21,036 nt of DNA. It comes from an uncultured Eubacteriales bacterium. Its GTDB lineage: Bacteria; Bacillota; Clostridia; Oscillospirales; QAMX01. The translations under genes and the position numbers were made by a program. Shown in pieces: positions 8,425 to 15,849 of the stretch. Positions within the stretch are counted from its first letter, which is position 1. Each line of letters begins with the position of its first letter. The notes under the pieces are model-generated. The model saw only the letters and a program-made list of their open reading frames with translations. It did no database searches and was not told where the DNA came from. The stretch spans positions 1 to 21,036 of the forward strand of contig CAJLFQ010000035.1 of assembly GCA_905205975.1 (NCBI GenBank), written 5' to 3'.

Positions 8425-8443
8425 TTTTCGCGATGCGCGAAAA
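8425..8443. promoter_or_regulatory. Perfect dyad upstream of the SBP1 promoter
   Basis: TTTTCGCG and CGCGAAAA (8425-8432, 8436-8443) form a perfect inverted repeat around ATG, ending 13 nt before the conserved 12-mer at 8451. It could be a protein-binding operator or a secondary hairpin. It is not present before the SBP2 gene. Confidence 0.4.
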
Positions 8444-8450
8444 AGCACGC

Positions 8451-8485
8451 TTGCGCTTGCAAACGGCGCAGAAATATGATATCAT
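8451..8485 (+). promoter_or_regulatory. SBP1 promoter with conserved TTGCGCTTGCAA box
   Basis: -35 TTGCAA (8457-8462), 17-nt spacer, -10 TATCAT (8480-8485) with TG at the extended position. The 12-mer TTGCGCTTGCAA (8451-8462) contains the -35 and has dyad ends (TTGC-N4-GCAA). The identical 12-mer occupies the same place at the SBP2 promoter, suggesting shared control. Confidence 0.75.
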
Positions 8486-8525
8486 GAGAGCATACCCGCA
8501 AACAAAAAGACACGGAGGGGATCCC

Positions 8526-10451
8526 ATGAAAAAAAGAGCGCTCTTTTTCCTGCTGGCGGTGATGCTTGCAATCCCGGCGATGCTCGGCGGCTGCAATCGC
8601 ACCAGCAGCCACCCGGGCGGACAGCTGACCATCGGCAGCGACGTCCCGCTTTCGGGCGACTGGGGCTGCCAGCAGTGGACGAACAACACGTCGGATCAGC
8701 TCATCCTGGACCTCACGGAGGGCTATTCCCTGATTGCGCGGACCCGCACCGGCGAACCGGTCTATGACGAAACCGTCGCATCCATCACGGAGACGGAGGA
8801 AACAGACGGCACGAAGACCTTTACCGTCGATCTGGCGCAGGACCTGAAGTGGAACGACGGCACGCCGGTCACCGCGAAGGATTACGTCGCCAAAATCCTG
8901 CTCTTTTCCTCGTGGGTGATCCGGGAACTCGGCGCCGCGGGCGATTACGGCCTCGCCTTCTCCGGCTATGACGCATTCACGAAATGGGACGGTCCAATGT
9001 ATCCATTCCGGGGCGTCCGGCTGCTGGGCGAATACCGGTTTTCCGTCAACGTCAGACTGGGGCTGGTGCCGTATTATTTCGAAAAGACGTATCTGGACAT
9101 TACACCGCTGGCGTGCGATATGTGGCTCCCGGCAGATGTCGAGATTTCCGACGAGGGGAGCGGCGCGCATTTCAACAGGAATTTCACGCCGGGCAACTGT
9201 CAGGGCCGCATCGAAGCCGCACGCAGTCAGCGGTTGAACCGCCTTTCCTGCGGCCCGTACCGGCTGGAATCCTGCGATTTGTCGGCCGGAGAAGCCGTGC
9301 TTACCGTCAACGAATACTACAAGGGCGACTATCAGGGGCAGAAGCCGAACATCGAAACGATTTACTACCGCTATGTCCCCTCGGAATCGATCTGCGGCGC
9401 GCTGGAAAACGGCGGCATCGACCTGATTCTGCGCCTGACGGAAAGCGGCGCGGTCAGGGATGCGATGGCGCTCGCCGAAAAAGGCGGTTTCGGCTGTACG
9501 ACGTATCCGCGCAACGGATACAACCGCCTGCTCTTTCAGTGCGACGCCGGGCCGACGCAGTTTGTCAACGTCCGCAAAGCGCTTGCACATCTCGTTGACC
9601 GGGCGTCCCTTGCCGAAACGTCCTGCGGCGGCACCGCGGCGGTGATCAACGGCCCGTACTGCACGGATTCGTGGATGTACAAAGAATCGGCGGACGAATT
9701 GAACCAGACGATCGACCCCTATGCATACGATCCTGCCGCAGCCGTCCGGCTTCTCGTCGAAGACGGCTGGGTGCTCAACGAAACGGGCGGCGCCTATACC
9801 GAGGGCATCCGCTACAAAAGAGTTCCGTCTACAAGGGCCGGAACCTTCCGGCACAACGTCAAACTGGCCGACGGCACCATCCTGATGCCGCTGATCATCG
9901 AGTGGGCGTCCGCAGCGAGCGGCGCTGCCCGCAATGTACTGGCGGATTATCTCTCGGACAACGCCGAAATGCAAAAAGCCGGCATGCAGATCCAGCAGAC
10001 GGAGATGCCGTTCAGCGAGCTGCGCAATTGGTTCTGCCGCGATGTGTCCCAGGGCCTCCACTACGGCGCGAAACGGTACGGCATATTCAACCTTGCCGCC
10101 GCATTGCCGACGGACTACGACCGCTCGTACTGTTACTCGTCGGATGAGGAATCCCTCGCGGAAGGGATCAACGAAAATTACATTTCCGACGACTCGCTGA
10201 ACACGCTGTCGATCCGGATGACCTGGGCCGTTGAACCCGGCGACCGGGAAGCCTACCGCCAGAAGTGGCTCGACTTCATCGTGCGGTGGAACCAGGTTCT
10301 GCCGGATCTGCCGCTGTACGTCAATACCTGCTGCGACGCATACAGCAGCAAACTGAAAAACTGGGATGCCGACAGCTTCTGGGGCGCACCGCAGGCGCTT
10401 CTGTATGCATGGGTCGAAGAACCGCGCCGCATGGCACTCCCTCTGTTCTGA
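8526..10451 (+). CDS. Family 5 solute-binding lipoprotein of an Opp/Dpp-type ABC transporter (SBP1)
   Basis: 641 residues. A lipoprotein signal peptide (MKKRALFFLLAVMLAIPAML, then GGC) places the lipidated Cys at residue 23, so it is anchored on the outer face of the membrane. The mature protein has family 5 hallmarks such as FTVDLAQDLKWNDGTPVTAKDYV and FVNVRKALAHLVDR. It is a clear paralogue of SBP2, colinear along nearly the whole length, but lacks about 15 residues near 160-175 and has a ten-residue tail after WVEE. It carries 15 cysteines against 6 in SBP2. GGAGG (8514-8518) is 7 nt from the ATG. It has its own promoter and no permease of its own, so it probably feeds the downstream transporter. 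Family 5 proteins bind peptides or, in several known cases, oligosaccharides. Confidence 0.93.
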   Translation: MKKRALFFLLAVMLAIPAMLGGCNRTSSHPGGQLTIGSDVPLSGDWGCQQWTNNTSDQLILDLTEGYSLIARTRTGEPVYDETVASITETEETDGTKTFTVDLAQDLKWNDGTPVTAKDYVAKILLFSSWVIRELGAAGDYGLAFSGYDAFTKWDGPMYPFRGVRLLGEYRFSVNVRLGLVPYYFEKTYLDITPLACDMWLPADVEISDEGSGAHFNRNFTPGNCQGRIEAARSQRLNRLSCGPYRLESCDLSAGEAVLTVNEYYKGDYQGQKPNIETIYYRYVPSESICGALENGGIDLILRLTESGAVRDAMALAEKGGFGCTTYPRNGYNRLLFQCDAGPTQFVNVRKALAHLVDRASLAETSCGGTAAVINGPYCTDSWMYKESADELNQTIDPYAYDPAAAVRLLVEDGWVLNETGGAYTEGIRYKRVPSTRAGTFRHNVKLADGTILMPLIIEWASAASGAARNVLADYLSDNAEMQKAGMQIQQTEMPFSELRNWFCRDVSQGLHYGAKRYGIFNLAAALPTDYDRSYCYSSDEESLAEGINENYISDDSLNTLSIRMTWAVEPGDREAYRQKWLDFIVRWNQVLPDLPLYVNTCCDAYSSKLKNWDADSFWGAPQALLYAWVEEPRRMALPLF

Positions 10452-10730
10452 ACGGCCGCATGACGTGCGGGGAACCCCGCCCAAATCCGCGGCTCCGGAG
10501 GCGTTTTCAACACATTGCCCAAAAATCGGGCCGTTTTCTAAGCACATTCCATAAAAAGCCCCTGCGGCACTTTATCAGAGTAGATTATTGAAAAAAATAC
10601 GGTGAACGCGGGTTCCATGCAGAAAAAAGAATTTCTATACGGCCGCCCGGTTGAAAAAATACGCGGAACGAAAAGCGGATAAATGTAACCGGAAAATGCC
10701 GACGTGATAAATTATGCCGAAAATGCAGTT
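10452..10730. other. Non-coding, AT-richer region between SBP1 and the SBP2 promoter
   Basis: I see no gene here. After the SBP1 stop there are short GC-rich dyads (CCGCA/TGCGG at 10456-10470, GCGGGG-AA-CCCCGC at 10467-10480) without a U-tract, so no convincing terminator. Further on are an imperfect direct repeat of TTGAAAAAA(A)TACG..GAACG (10588-10607 and 10651-10670) and a pair of CCG(G)AAAATGC boxes (10689-10700 and 10716-10727). These may be binding sites for a regulator of SBP2. Confidence 0.5.
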
Positions 10731-10765
10731 TTGCGCTTGCAATTTGACGGGGGATGTGATATAAT
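10731..10765 (+). promoter_or_regulatory. SBP2/opp operon promoter with conserved TTGCGCTTGCAA box
   Basis: -35 TTGCAA (10737-10742), 17-nt spacer, perfect -10 TATAAT (10760-10765) with TG extension. The 12-mer TTGCGCTTGCAA (10731-10742) is identical to the one at SBP1, with the same spacing to the -10. The perfect -10 predicts a stronger promoter than that of SBP1. The leader is about 80 nt. Confidence 0.85.
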
Positions 10766-10852
10766 AACCCAAAAATAGAAACGGACGTGTTTCTCCCGAA
10801 GGTTCCGAAGATCGGCCCCGGGCACGCATCCGCTTCGTTGGGAGGAAATATC

Positions 10853-12781
10853 ATGAAAAAAAGAGCGATTCTTTTACTGCTCGTGATTGCCATGATCGTT
10901 CCGATGGTTCTCAGCGGCTGCTCCAGCAACCACCGTGGTGGCCAGCTGATCATTGGTAACACCACCGAGCTCTCAGGCGACTGGGGCGATGCTCAGTGGA
11001 CGGACAACGCGGCAGACAAAGACATCCGCGACCTCATCGGCGGTTATTCTCCGGTTGCGCTGACCCGCAACGCCGAATATGTCTACGATGAAAACGTTGC
11101 AAAGGTCACGACGACTGCAAACGCAGACGGCACGAAGACCTTCACCTTCGACCTGGCACAGGATCTGAAGTGGAACGATGGCACCGCCATCACCGCGAAA
11201 GACTATGTCGCCGAAATCCTTCTCTTCTCCTCTCCGATGATCGTTGAGCTCGGCGCTACGGGCGGCTACGGCCTCCAGTTCGTCGGCTACTCCGAATTCA
11301 ACAAGGCGAGAGAAAGAGACGAAGCCGGCAACATCATCGGCGCAGAAGAACCGACCCGTCCGTTCTCCGGCGTCCGTCTCCTCGGCGACTATCAGTTCTC
11401 CATCACCATCGGCGCAGATTACCTGCCGTACTTCTTTGAAATGCTTTACGCCGGTGTCGCTCCGCTGGCCCGCGCCATGTGGCTGCCGGCAAACGTCGAC
11501 ATCTCTGATGAAGGCCAGGGCGCGCACTTCAACGAAAACTTCACGCTTGCCAACTGCCAAGATACGATCAATGCCGCCCGCTACAAGAGCGACAACCGCC
11601 TCTCCTGCGGCCCGTACATCCTGCAGTCCTACGACAAGACGGCTGCTGAAGCCATCCTCGTGATCAACGATAACTACAAGGGCGACTATCAGGGCCAGAA
11701 GCCGAACATCGAAAAGATCGTCTACAAGAAGGTCGTTACCGAAACGATGCTCGACGCGCTGAAGACCGGCGAAGTCGACCTGCTGACGACGCTTGCAGAA
11801 GGCCCGCAGATCAAAGACGCACTTGCCCTCGTCGACAACGGCGGCTTCAACTTCACGAAGTATGAACGCAACGGCTACGGCAAGATCATGTTCCAGTGCG
11901 ACTTCGGACCGACGCAGTTCGTCAACGTCCGCAAAGCCATCGCACACCTCTTCGACCGCAACTCCTTCGCCGATACGTTCTGCGGCGGCTTCGGTTCCGT
12001 TGTCCACGGCCCGTACGGCTTTGCCATGTGGATGTACAAAGAGAAGGAAGACGAGCTGAACAAGACGCTCGATACCTACGAATACGACACCGCAACCGCA
12101 ATCAAGCTCCTTGAAGATGACGGCTGGACCCTCAACGAAAAGGGTGAAGCCTACACCGACGGTATCCGCTATAAGAAGGTCACGGCCGAAGAAGCCGGCG
12201 ACTACGAGCACAACGTCACCCTGTCTGACGGCACCGTCCTGATGCCGCTGATCATCGAATGGGCCTCCACCGAAAGCAACCCCGTCTCCGACCTGATCTC
12301 CGTCCGCCTCGCCAACAGCGACGACACGAAGAAAGCCGGCATGCAGATCAACCAGAGCGTTATGACGTTCGGCGAACTGCTCAACTGGATGTACCGTGAC
12401 GACTCCGAAGGCGCGCAGTACGGCGTCAAGAAGTACGGCATGTACAACCTGGCCACTGGCTTTACGCCGGCCTACGACCAGTCTTACAGCTACTCGCTGG
12501 ATCCGGCGTTCGTCGCACAGGGCTACAACCAGAACTACATCTTTGACGAACAGCTCGACAAGCTGTCCATGGATATGGTCTACGGCGTCGATCCCAGCGA
12601 CAAAGAAGGCTACTGCCAGAAATGGTTCGACTTCATCGTCCGTTGGAACCAGCTTCTGCCGGAAATCCCGCTGTACTCCAACATCTACCACGATGTGTAC
12701 AACGAAAAGCTGAAGAACTGGGACGTCGACAACTTCTGGGATCTGACGTACGGCATCCTGTACGCCTGGGTCGAAGAATAA
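10853..12781 (+). CDS. Family 5 solute-binding lipoprotein of an Opp/Dpp-type ABC transporter (SBP2)
   Basis: 642 residues. Signal peptide MKKRAILLLLVIAMIVPMVL then SGC gives a lipidated Cys23. Family 5 motifs include FTFDLAQDLKWNDGTAITAKDYV, FVNVRKAIAHLFDR and a C-terminal FIVRWNQLLPEIPLYSN. It is about 100 residues longer than typical OppA/DppA. Codon use is more biased than in its neighbours (mainly AAG for Lys, GGC, CGC, ACC, CTC), which fits very high expression. GGAGG (10841-10845) lies 7 nt before the start. It is the first gene of the opp operon and should be the main receptor delivering substrate to OppBC. Substrate unresolved: peptide, oligosaccharide or glycopeptide. Confidence 0.95.
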   Translation: MKKRAILLLLVIAMIVPMVLSGCSSNHRGGQLIIGNTTELSGDWGDAQWTDNAADKDIRDLIGGYSPVALTRNAEYVYDENVAKVTTTANADGTKTFTFDLAQDLKWNDGTAITAKDYVAEILLFSSPMIVELGATGGYGLQFVGYSEFNKARERDEAGNIIGAEEPTRPFSGVRLLGDYQFSITIGADYLPYFFEMLYAGVAPLARAMWLPANVDISDEGQGAHFNENFTLANCQDTINAARYKSDNRLSCGPYILQSYDKTAAEAILVINDNYKGDYQGQKPNIEKIVYKKVVTETMLDALKTGEVDLLTTLAEGPQIKDALALVDNGGFNFTKYERNGYGKIMFQCDFGPTQFVNVRKAIAHLFDRNSFADTFCGGFGSVVHGPYGFAMWMYKEKEDELNKTLDTYEYDTATAIKLLEDDGWTLNEKGEAYTDGIRYKKVTAEEAGDYEHNVTLSDGTVLMPLIIEWASTESNPVSDLISVRLANSDDTKKAGMQINQSVMTFGELLNWMYRDDSEGAQYGVKKYGMYNLATGFTPAYDQSYSYSLDPAFVAQGYNQNYIFDEQLDKLSMDMVYGVDPSDKEGYCQKWFDFIVRWNQLLPEIPLYSNIYHDVYNEKLKNWDVDNFWDLTYGILYAWVEE

Positions 12782-12839
12782 TCGATCAACTGCAAATCGA
12801 AGCATAGCACCACTCTTCTGACACAGCACTGACGTACTC

Positions 12840-12885
12840 AACGGGGAGGGACGATCAAACGGCCGTCCTTCCCCGTTCCTTTTTA
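12840..12885 (+). terminator. Intercistronic terminator/attenuator after SBP2
   Basis: A 14-bp stem with one G-U pair (12840-12853 with 12864-12877), a 10-nt loop, then TTTTT (12880-12884). It lies inside the presumed operon, between SBP2 and oppB, so partial read-through would give more binding protein than permease. Confidence 0.85.
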
Positions 12886-12946
12886 TTCGACGCCCGAACG
12901 ATTCGGGCCCCCAAGAGCCTGTTCGGGCCTCGAATAAAAAGGAACG
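12874..12946. repeat. 26-bp imperfect inverted repeat overlapping the SBP2 terminator
   Basis: Arms 12874-12899 and 12921-12946 are complementary at 25 of 26 positions (only 12891/12929 mismatch), with a 21-nt loop. The left arm contains the 3' part of the terminator stem and its U-tract, so the two structures exclude each other. The right arm ends 48 nt before oppB. It can act as a bidirectional terminator or as a 3'-end stabiliser of the SBP2 mRNA, like the hairpin between malE and malF in enteric bacteria. Confidence 0.8.
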
Positions 12947-12994
12947 CTTCCCGCGCGGAACGCGCAATTACTATCAAAGAAACTTGGTGATCGG

Positions 12995-13984
12995 ATGACA
13001 AAGTACATTTGCAAGCGAATCCTGTACATCGCCATCGTCTTTACGGTGATCGGATTCCTGATGTTTTATCTGTACAACATGATTCCGGGCGACCCGGCCC
13101 GTGCTGAGCTTGAACCGCGCCGCCAGGAACTGATTAAAAAAGGCACCTACGAACAGGAATATCAGGCGGTGCGCCAACGCCTTGGCCTCGATAAACCGGT
13201 GACCGTCCGCTTCTGGAAGTGGTTCGGCGGCCTGGTGACGGGCAACTTCGGCGAATCCACTTTCTACCGTCAGCCGATCATTGACGTCGTCAAGGGGCCT
13301 ATGCAGACGACGATTTTTATCAACATCTTTTCGACGATTCTGGCGCTTGCCATCACGATTCCGCTCGGCATCCACTGCGCCGTCAAACGCGGCTCCAAGC
13401 TGGATAACGGCGTGCAGGTTGCGTCCATCATCGGTTACAGCATCCCGATCTACATCATCGCGCTGGTCATGATTTATCTGTTCTGTGTGCTGATCCGGAT
13501 TTTCCCGGTCAGCGGCATCAAAACGCCGGGTTCCGACTATACGGGTCTCCGCGCGTTTGTCGATAAGCTGTACTACATCACGCTGCCGCTGATTGTCATG
13601 ACGATCAGCTCGCTGGGCGGCATGACGCGTTATGTCCGCGCCGCCATGATTGAAGCGCTCAGCATGGATTACGTCCGTACGGCGCGCGCCAAAGGTCTCC
13701 GCGAAAAGGTCGTCATCTATTCGCACGCATGGCGCAACGCCCTGCTGCCGGTCATCACGCTGGTCATCGGCTGGTTTTTGGGCATCTTCAGCGGTTCCGT
13801 CATCATTGAAAATACGTTTGGTCTGAACGGCATGGGCAGCCTGTATTACATCGGCCTCAACAATCAGGACTATGCGCTGGTTCTGGCCATGCAGATGTTC
13901 TATACGATCGTCAGCTTGGTCGGCATCCTGATCACCGACTTGAGCTACGGTCTCGTTGACCCGCGTATCCGGGTTGATAAGTGA
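12995..13984 (+). CDS. oppB: Opp/Dpp-type ABC transporter permease, OppB/DppB subunit
   Basis: 329 residues, normal length. The N-terminal helix (about 9-30) is followed by MIPGDPAR and the extracellular segment RLGLDKPVTVRFWKW..GNFGES typical of DppB/OppB. The transport domain spans about 94-325, with the EAA coupling motif around 225-251 (DYVRTARAKGLREKV, then RNALLP) that contacts the ATPases, and VDPRIR at the end. GGTGATC (12986-12992), a perfect match to the 16S 3' end, precedes the ATG. It overlaps the upstream edge of the oppC ribosome binding site. No separate promoter is seen, so it depends on read-through from SBP2. Confidence 0.95.
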   Translation: MTKYICKRILYIAIVFTVIGFLMFYLYNMIPGDPARAELEPRRQELIKKGTYEQEYQAVRQRLGLDKPVTVRFWKWFGGLVTGNFGESTFYRQPIIDVVKGPMQTTIFINIFSTILALAITIPLGIHCAVKRGSKLDNGVQVASIIGYSIPIYIIALVMIYLFCVLIRIFPVSGIKTPGSDYTGLRAFVDKLYYITLPLIVMTISSLGGMTRYVRAAMIEALSMDYVRTARAKGLREKVVIYSHAWRNALLPVITLVIGWFLGIFSGSVIIENTFGLNGMGSLYYIGLNNQDYALVLAMQMFYTIVSLVGILITDLSYGLVDPRIRVDK

Positions 13985-13988
13985 GGAG
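13984..13988 (+). promoter_or_regulatory. Ribosome binding site deciding the oppC start
   Basis: AGGAG spaced 7 nt from ATG 13996. A GTG at 13981 overlaps the oppB stop and would add five residues, but would place the ribosome binding site inside the gene; ATG 13996 is preferred. Confidence 0.8.
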
Positions 13989-13995
13989 AAACGCC

Positions 13996-15834
13996 ATGGA
14001 AAATTCCAAAAAGAAAAAGAATACGGGCTTCCGGTGGCTGCGCCGTCTCTTCTTCGGCTCCAAAAAAGAGATGGATATCTTCACCGAAGAGCAAATGCAA
14101 AGCCCAATGCGGACGATTGTCACCAAATTCCTGCACAACCGTCTCGCCATGATCGCACTGATCGTTTTCATCGCAATCTTCCTGTTCGTCATGATCGGGC
14201 CGGCATTCTTCCCGCTGGATCTCGGCTACAGCGACAGCACGCAGAATAACATCGGACCGGGCTACAACATGATGAGCATCCCGTCCGCGCTGAAAAAGGA
14301 TGTCGTCAAAATCTCTCCGTCCGCCCGCTTCGGCGTCGGCATCGACAGCGAGGGCAAGGTTTATACCTGGGGCAAAACGAAGCTGAGCCGCACGCGCAGC
14401 ATCGAAAAGATTCCGGCCATCGTCAAGAGCTCGAAGGTCATTGACATCGCCGCCGGGATTGACCACGTCGTCGCGCTGACCGAAACCGGCGACATCGTCG
14501 TCTGGGGTTCCACGATGAACGGGCAGGACGAAGTGCCGAACGCCGTTCAGAAACTCAAAGCGAAAGACATCCGCCAGCTCGCAGCCGGCAACCAGATTTC
14601 CGCCGTCGTCACGACGGACGGCCGCCTCTTCATGTGGGGCAACGTCCTGAACGTTGACGCCAAGGTCGAAGAAGAATATCAGGGCCGCATCGCCAAGGTC
14701 GCTCTGACTTCCTTTGGCTATATCTCCCTGCTCGATGACGGCAACGTCGCCTTCACCGGTATGAAGAAAAGCTCCATCTCCAAAGTGCCCGAAGAGCTGT
14801 TGACAGGCGGCAACGTCGTCGACATCACCGCGGGCGATTCCTGCTGCGCCGCCCTGACCAAAGACGGCAGAATCGTCATCTGGGGCAACACCACGCACGG
14901 CGAAGAGAATATTCCGACCGAAATTGACGGCAAATTCGTCTCGGTTCAGGGCGGCAAATATCACTTTACCGCGCTCACCGATACGGGCCGCCTTTACAGC
15001 TGGGGCGAAGACCTCTTCGGCCAGTCCGACGTTCCGTCCGGCCTCGCCAAAGAAAAGGTCACCGCATTCTACACCAATTATTTCCAGAACTACGCGCAGA
15101 CCGAAAGCGGCAAACTGTATAAATGGGGCCTCAAGGGCTACATCCTCGGCACCGATAACCTGGGCCGCGACATTTTGACGCGTCTCATCAACGGCGGCCG
15201 TATGACCATGACGGTCGGCGCCGTTGCCGTCATCATCTCCACCATCATCGGCGTCGTCCTCGGTTCGCTCGCCGGTTATTTCGGCGGCAAAGTCGATATG
15301 GTCATCATGCGTATCGCCGAAGTCGTCGGCGGTCTGCCGTTCCTGCCGTTCGCCATGATTATGTCGGCGGTCGTCAACTCCATCATGACCGAATCGCAGC
15401 GCATCTACCTGATCATGGTCATCCTCGGTATCCTTTCATGGACGAGCATCTGCCGTCTGGTTCGCGCGCAGGTCTTTGCCGCCCGTGAAAGCGAATACGT
15501 CACAGCGGCGAAAGCCATGGGCGTCTCCGAACGGAAAATCGTCTTCCGCCACATCCTGCCGAACGTCATTTCCATCGTCGTCGTCAGCGCAACGCTTGAC
15601 TTTGCGACCAGCATGCTGACCGAATCGTCGCTGTCGTACCTGGGCTTCGGCGTTTCGCCGCCGCAGCCGACGTGGGGCAATATGCTGAAGGGCGCCAATA
15701 ACTCCATCGTCATCCAGCAGTACTGGTGGCAGTGGGTCTTCACGTCGCTCATCTTCGGCATCTGCACCATCTGCATCAACACCGTCGGGGACGGGCTGCG
15801 CGACGCAATCGACCCCAAATCGAATGAACGTTAA
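13996..15834 (+). CDS. oppC: Opp/Dpp-type permease OppC with an inserted seven-repeat RCC1-like beta-propeller
   Basis: 612 residues, about twice the normal OppC length (near 300). Residues 1-72 are a usual OppC start: a charged cytoplasmic tail, KFLHNRLAMIALIVF and one membrane helix (about 50-70). Residues 101-380 are seven tandem RCC1/BLIP-II-like repeats of about 40 aa. At 381-392 the normal sequence resumes with YILGTDNLGRD, the strongly conserved segment before helix 2, and continues through a complete transport domain (about 400-605) with an EAA motif near 500-526 and the ending DGLRDAIDPK. As OppC has its N-terminus inside, the propeller should sit outside the cell next to the docking face for the lipoprotein. 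The frame is open and base composition is uniform across both junctions. Certain as permease; insert fold strongly supported; its role is unknown. Confidence 0.93.
   Translation: MENSKKKKNTGFRWLRRLFFGSKKEMDIFTEEQMQSPMRTIVTKFLHNRLAMIALIVFIAIFLFVMIGPAFFPLDLGYSDSTQNNIGPGYNMMSIPSALKKDVVKISPSARFGVGIDSEGKVYTWGKTKLSRTRSIEKIPAIVKSSKVIDIAAGIDHVVALTETGDIVVWGSTMNGQDEVPNAVQKLKAKDIRQLAAGNQISAVVTTDGRLFMWGNVLNVDAKVEEEYQGRIAKVALTSFGYISLLDDGNVAFTGMKKSSISKVPEELLTGGNVVDITAGDSCCAALTKDGRIVIWGNTTHGEENIPTEIDGKFVSVQGGKYHFTALTDTGRLYSWGEDLFGQSDVPSGLAKEKVTAFYTNYFQNYAQTESGKLYKWGLKGYILGTDNLGRDILTRLINGGRMTMTVGAVAVIISTIIGVVLGSLAGYFGGKVDMVIMRIAEVVGGLPFLPFAMIMSAVVNSIMTESQRIYLIMVILGILSWTSICRLVRAQVFAARESEYVTAAKAMGVSERKIVFRHILPNVISIVVVSATLDFATSMLTESSLSYLGFGVSPPQPTWGNMLKGANNSIVIQQYWWQWVFTSLIFGICTICINTVGDGLRDAIDPKSNER
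14296..15135 (+). other. RCC1/BLIP-II-like propeller domain inside OppC (residues 101-380)
   Basis: Seven units start near residues 101, 147, 190, 231, 273, 313 and 354. Each follows the plan K-V-x-I-A-A-G-x-x-H-x-x-A-L-T-x-x-G-x-(I/L)-x-x-W-G. The blade-ending WG appears in six: YTWG, VVWG, FMWG, VIWG, YSWG, YKWG. The fourth has FTG instead. Inter-blade loops carry the NGQDEVP, HGEENIP, FGQSDVP pattern. Unit length near 40 is shorter than eukaryotic RCC1 (51-68) and resembles the bacterial beta-lactamase inhibitor BLIP-II. Seven repeats are the number for a closed ring whose ends lie side by side, which explains how it fits in a loop. Confidence 0.88.
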
Positions 15835-15839
15835 GGAGG
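15835..15839 (+). promoter_or_regulatory. Ribosome binding site deciding the oppD start
   Basis: GGAGG lies 10 nt before ATG 15850. A TTG at 15844, in the same frame, is only 4 nt away and is less likely as start. Confidence 0.7.
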
Positions 15840-15849
15840 CGTTTTGGAT

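Noticed and set aside
10456..10516. Terminator after SBP1
   Set aside because: Short GC-rich dyads exist, but none is followed directly by a U-tract, so I did not call a terminator; SBP1 transcripts may read into the SBP2 leader.
7770..10547. 925-codon minus-strand open frame
   Set aside because: It runs antisense through the nitroreductase, a perfect terminator and SBP1; composition is typical of a shadow frame.
10973..12967. 664-codon minus-strand open frame
   Set aside because: Antisense of SBP2 and its terminator; no motif or ribosome binding site.
14296..15135. Assembly chimera or gene fusion error creating the OppC propeller
   Set aside because: The frame is continuous, both OppC halves complement each other exactly, codon use is unchanged across the junctions and the insertion falls at a loop; a random misjoin would hardly keep all three. 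Read-level confirmation is still not possible here.
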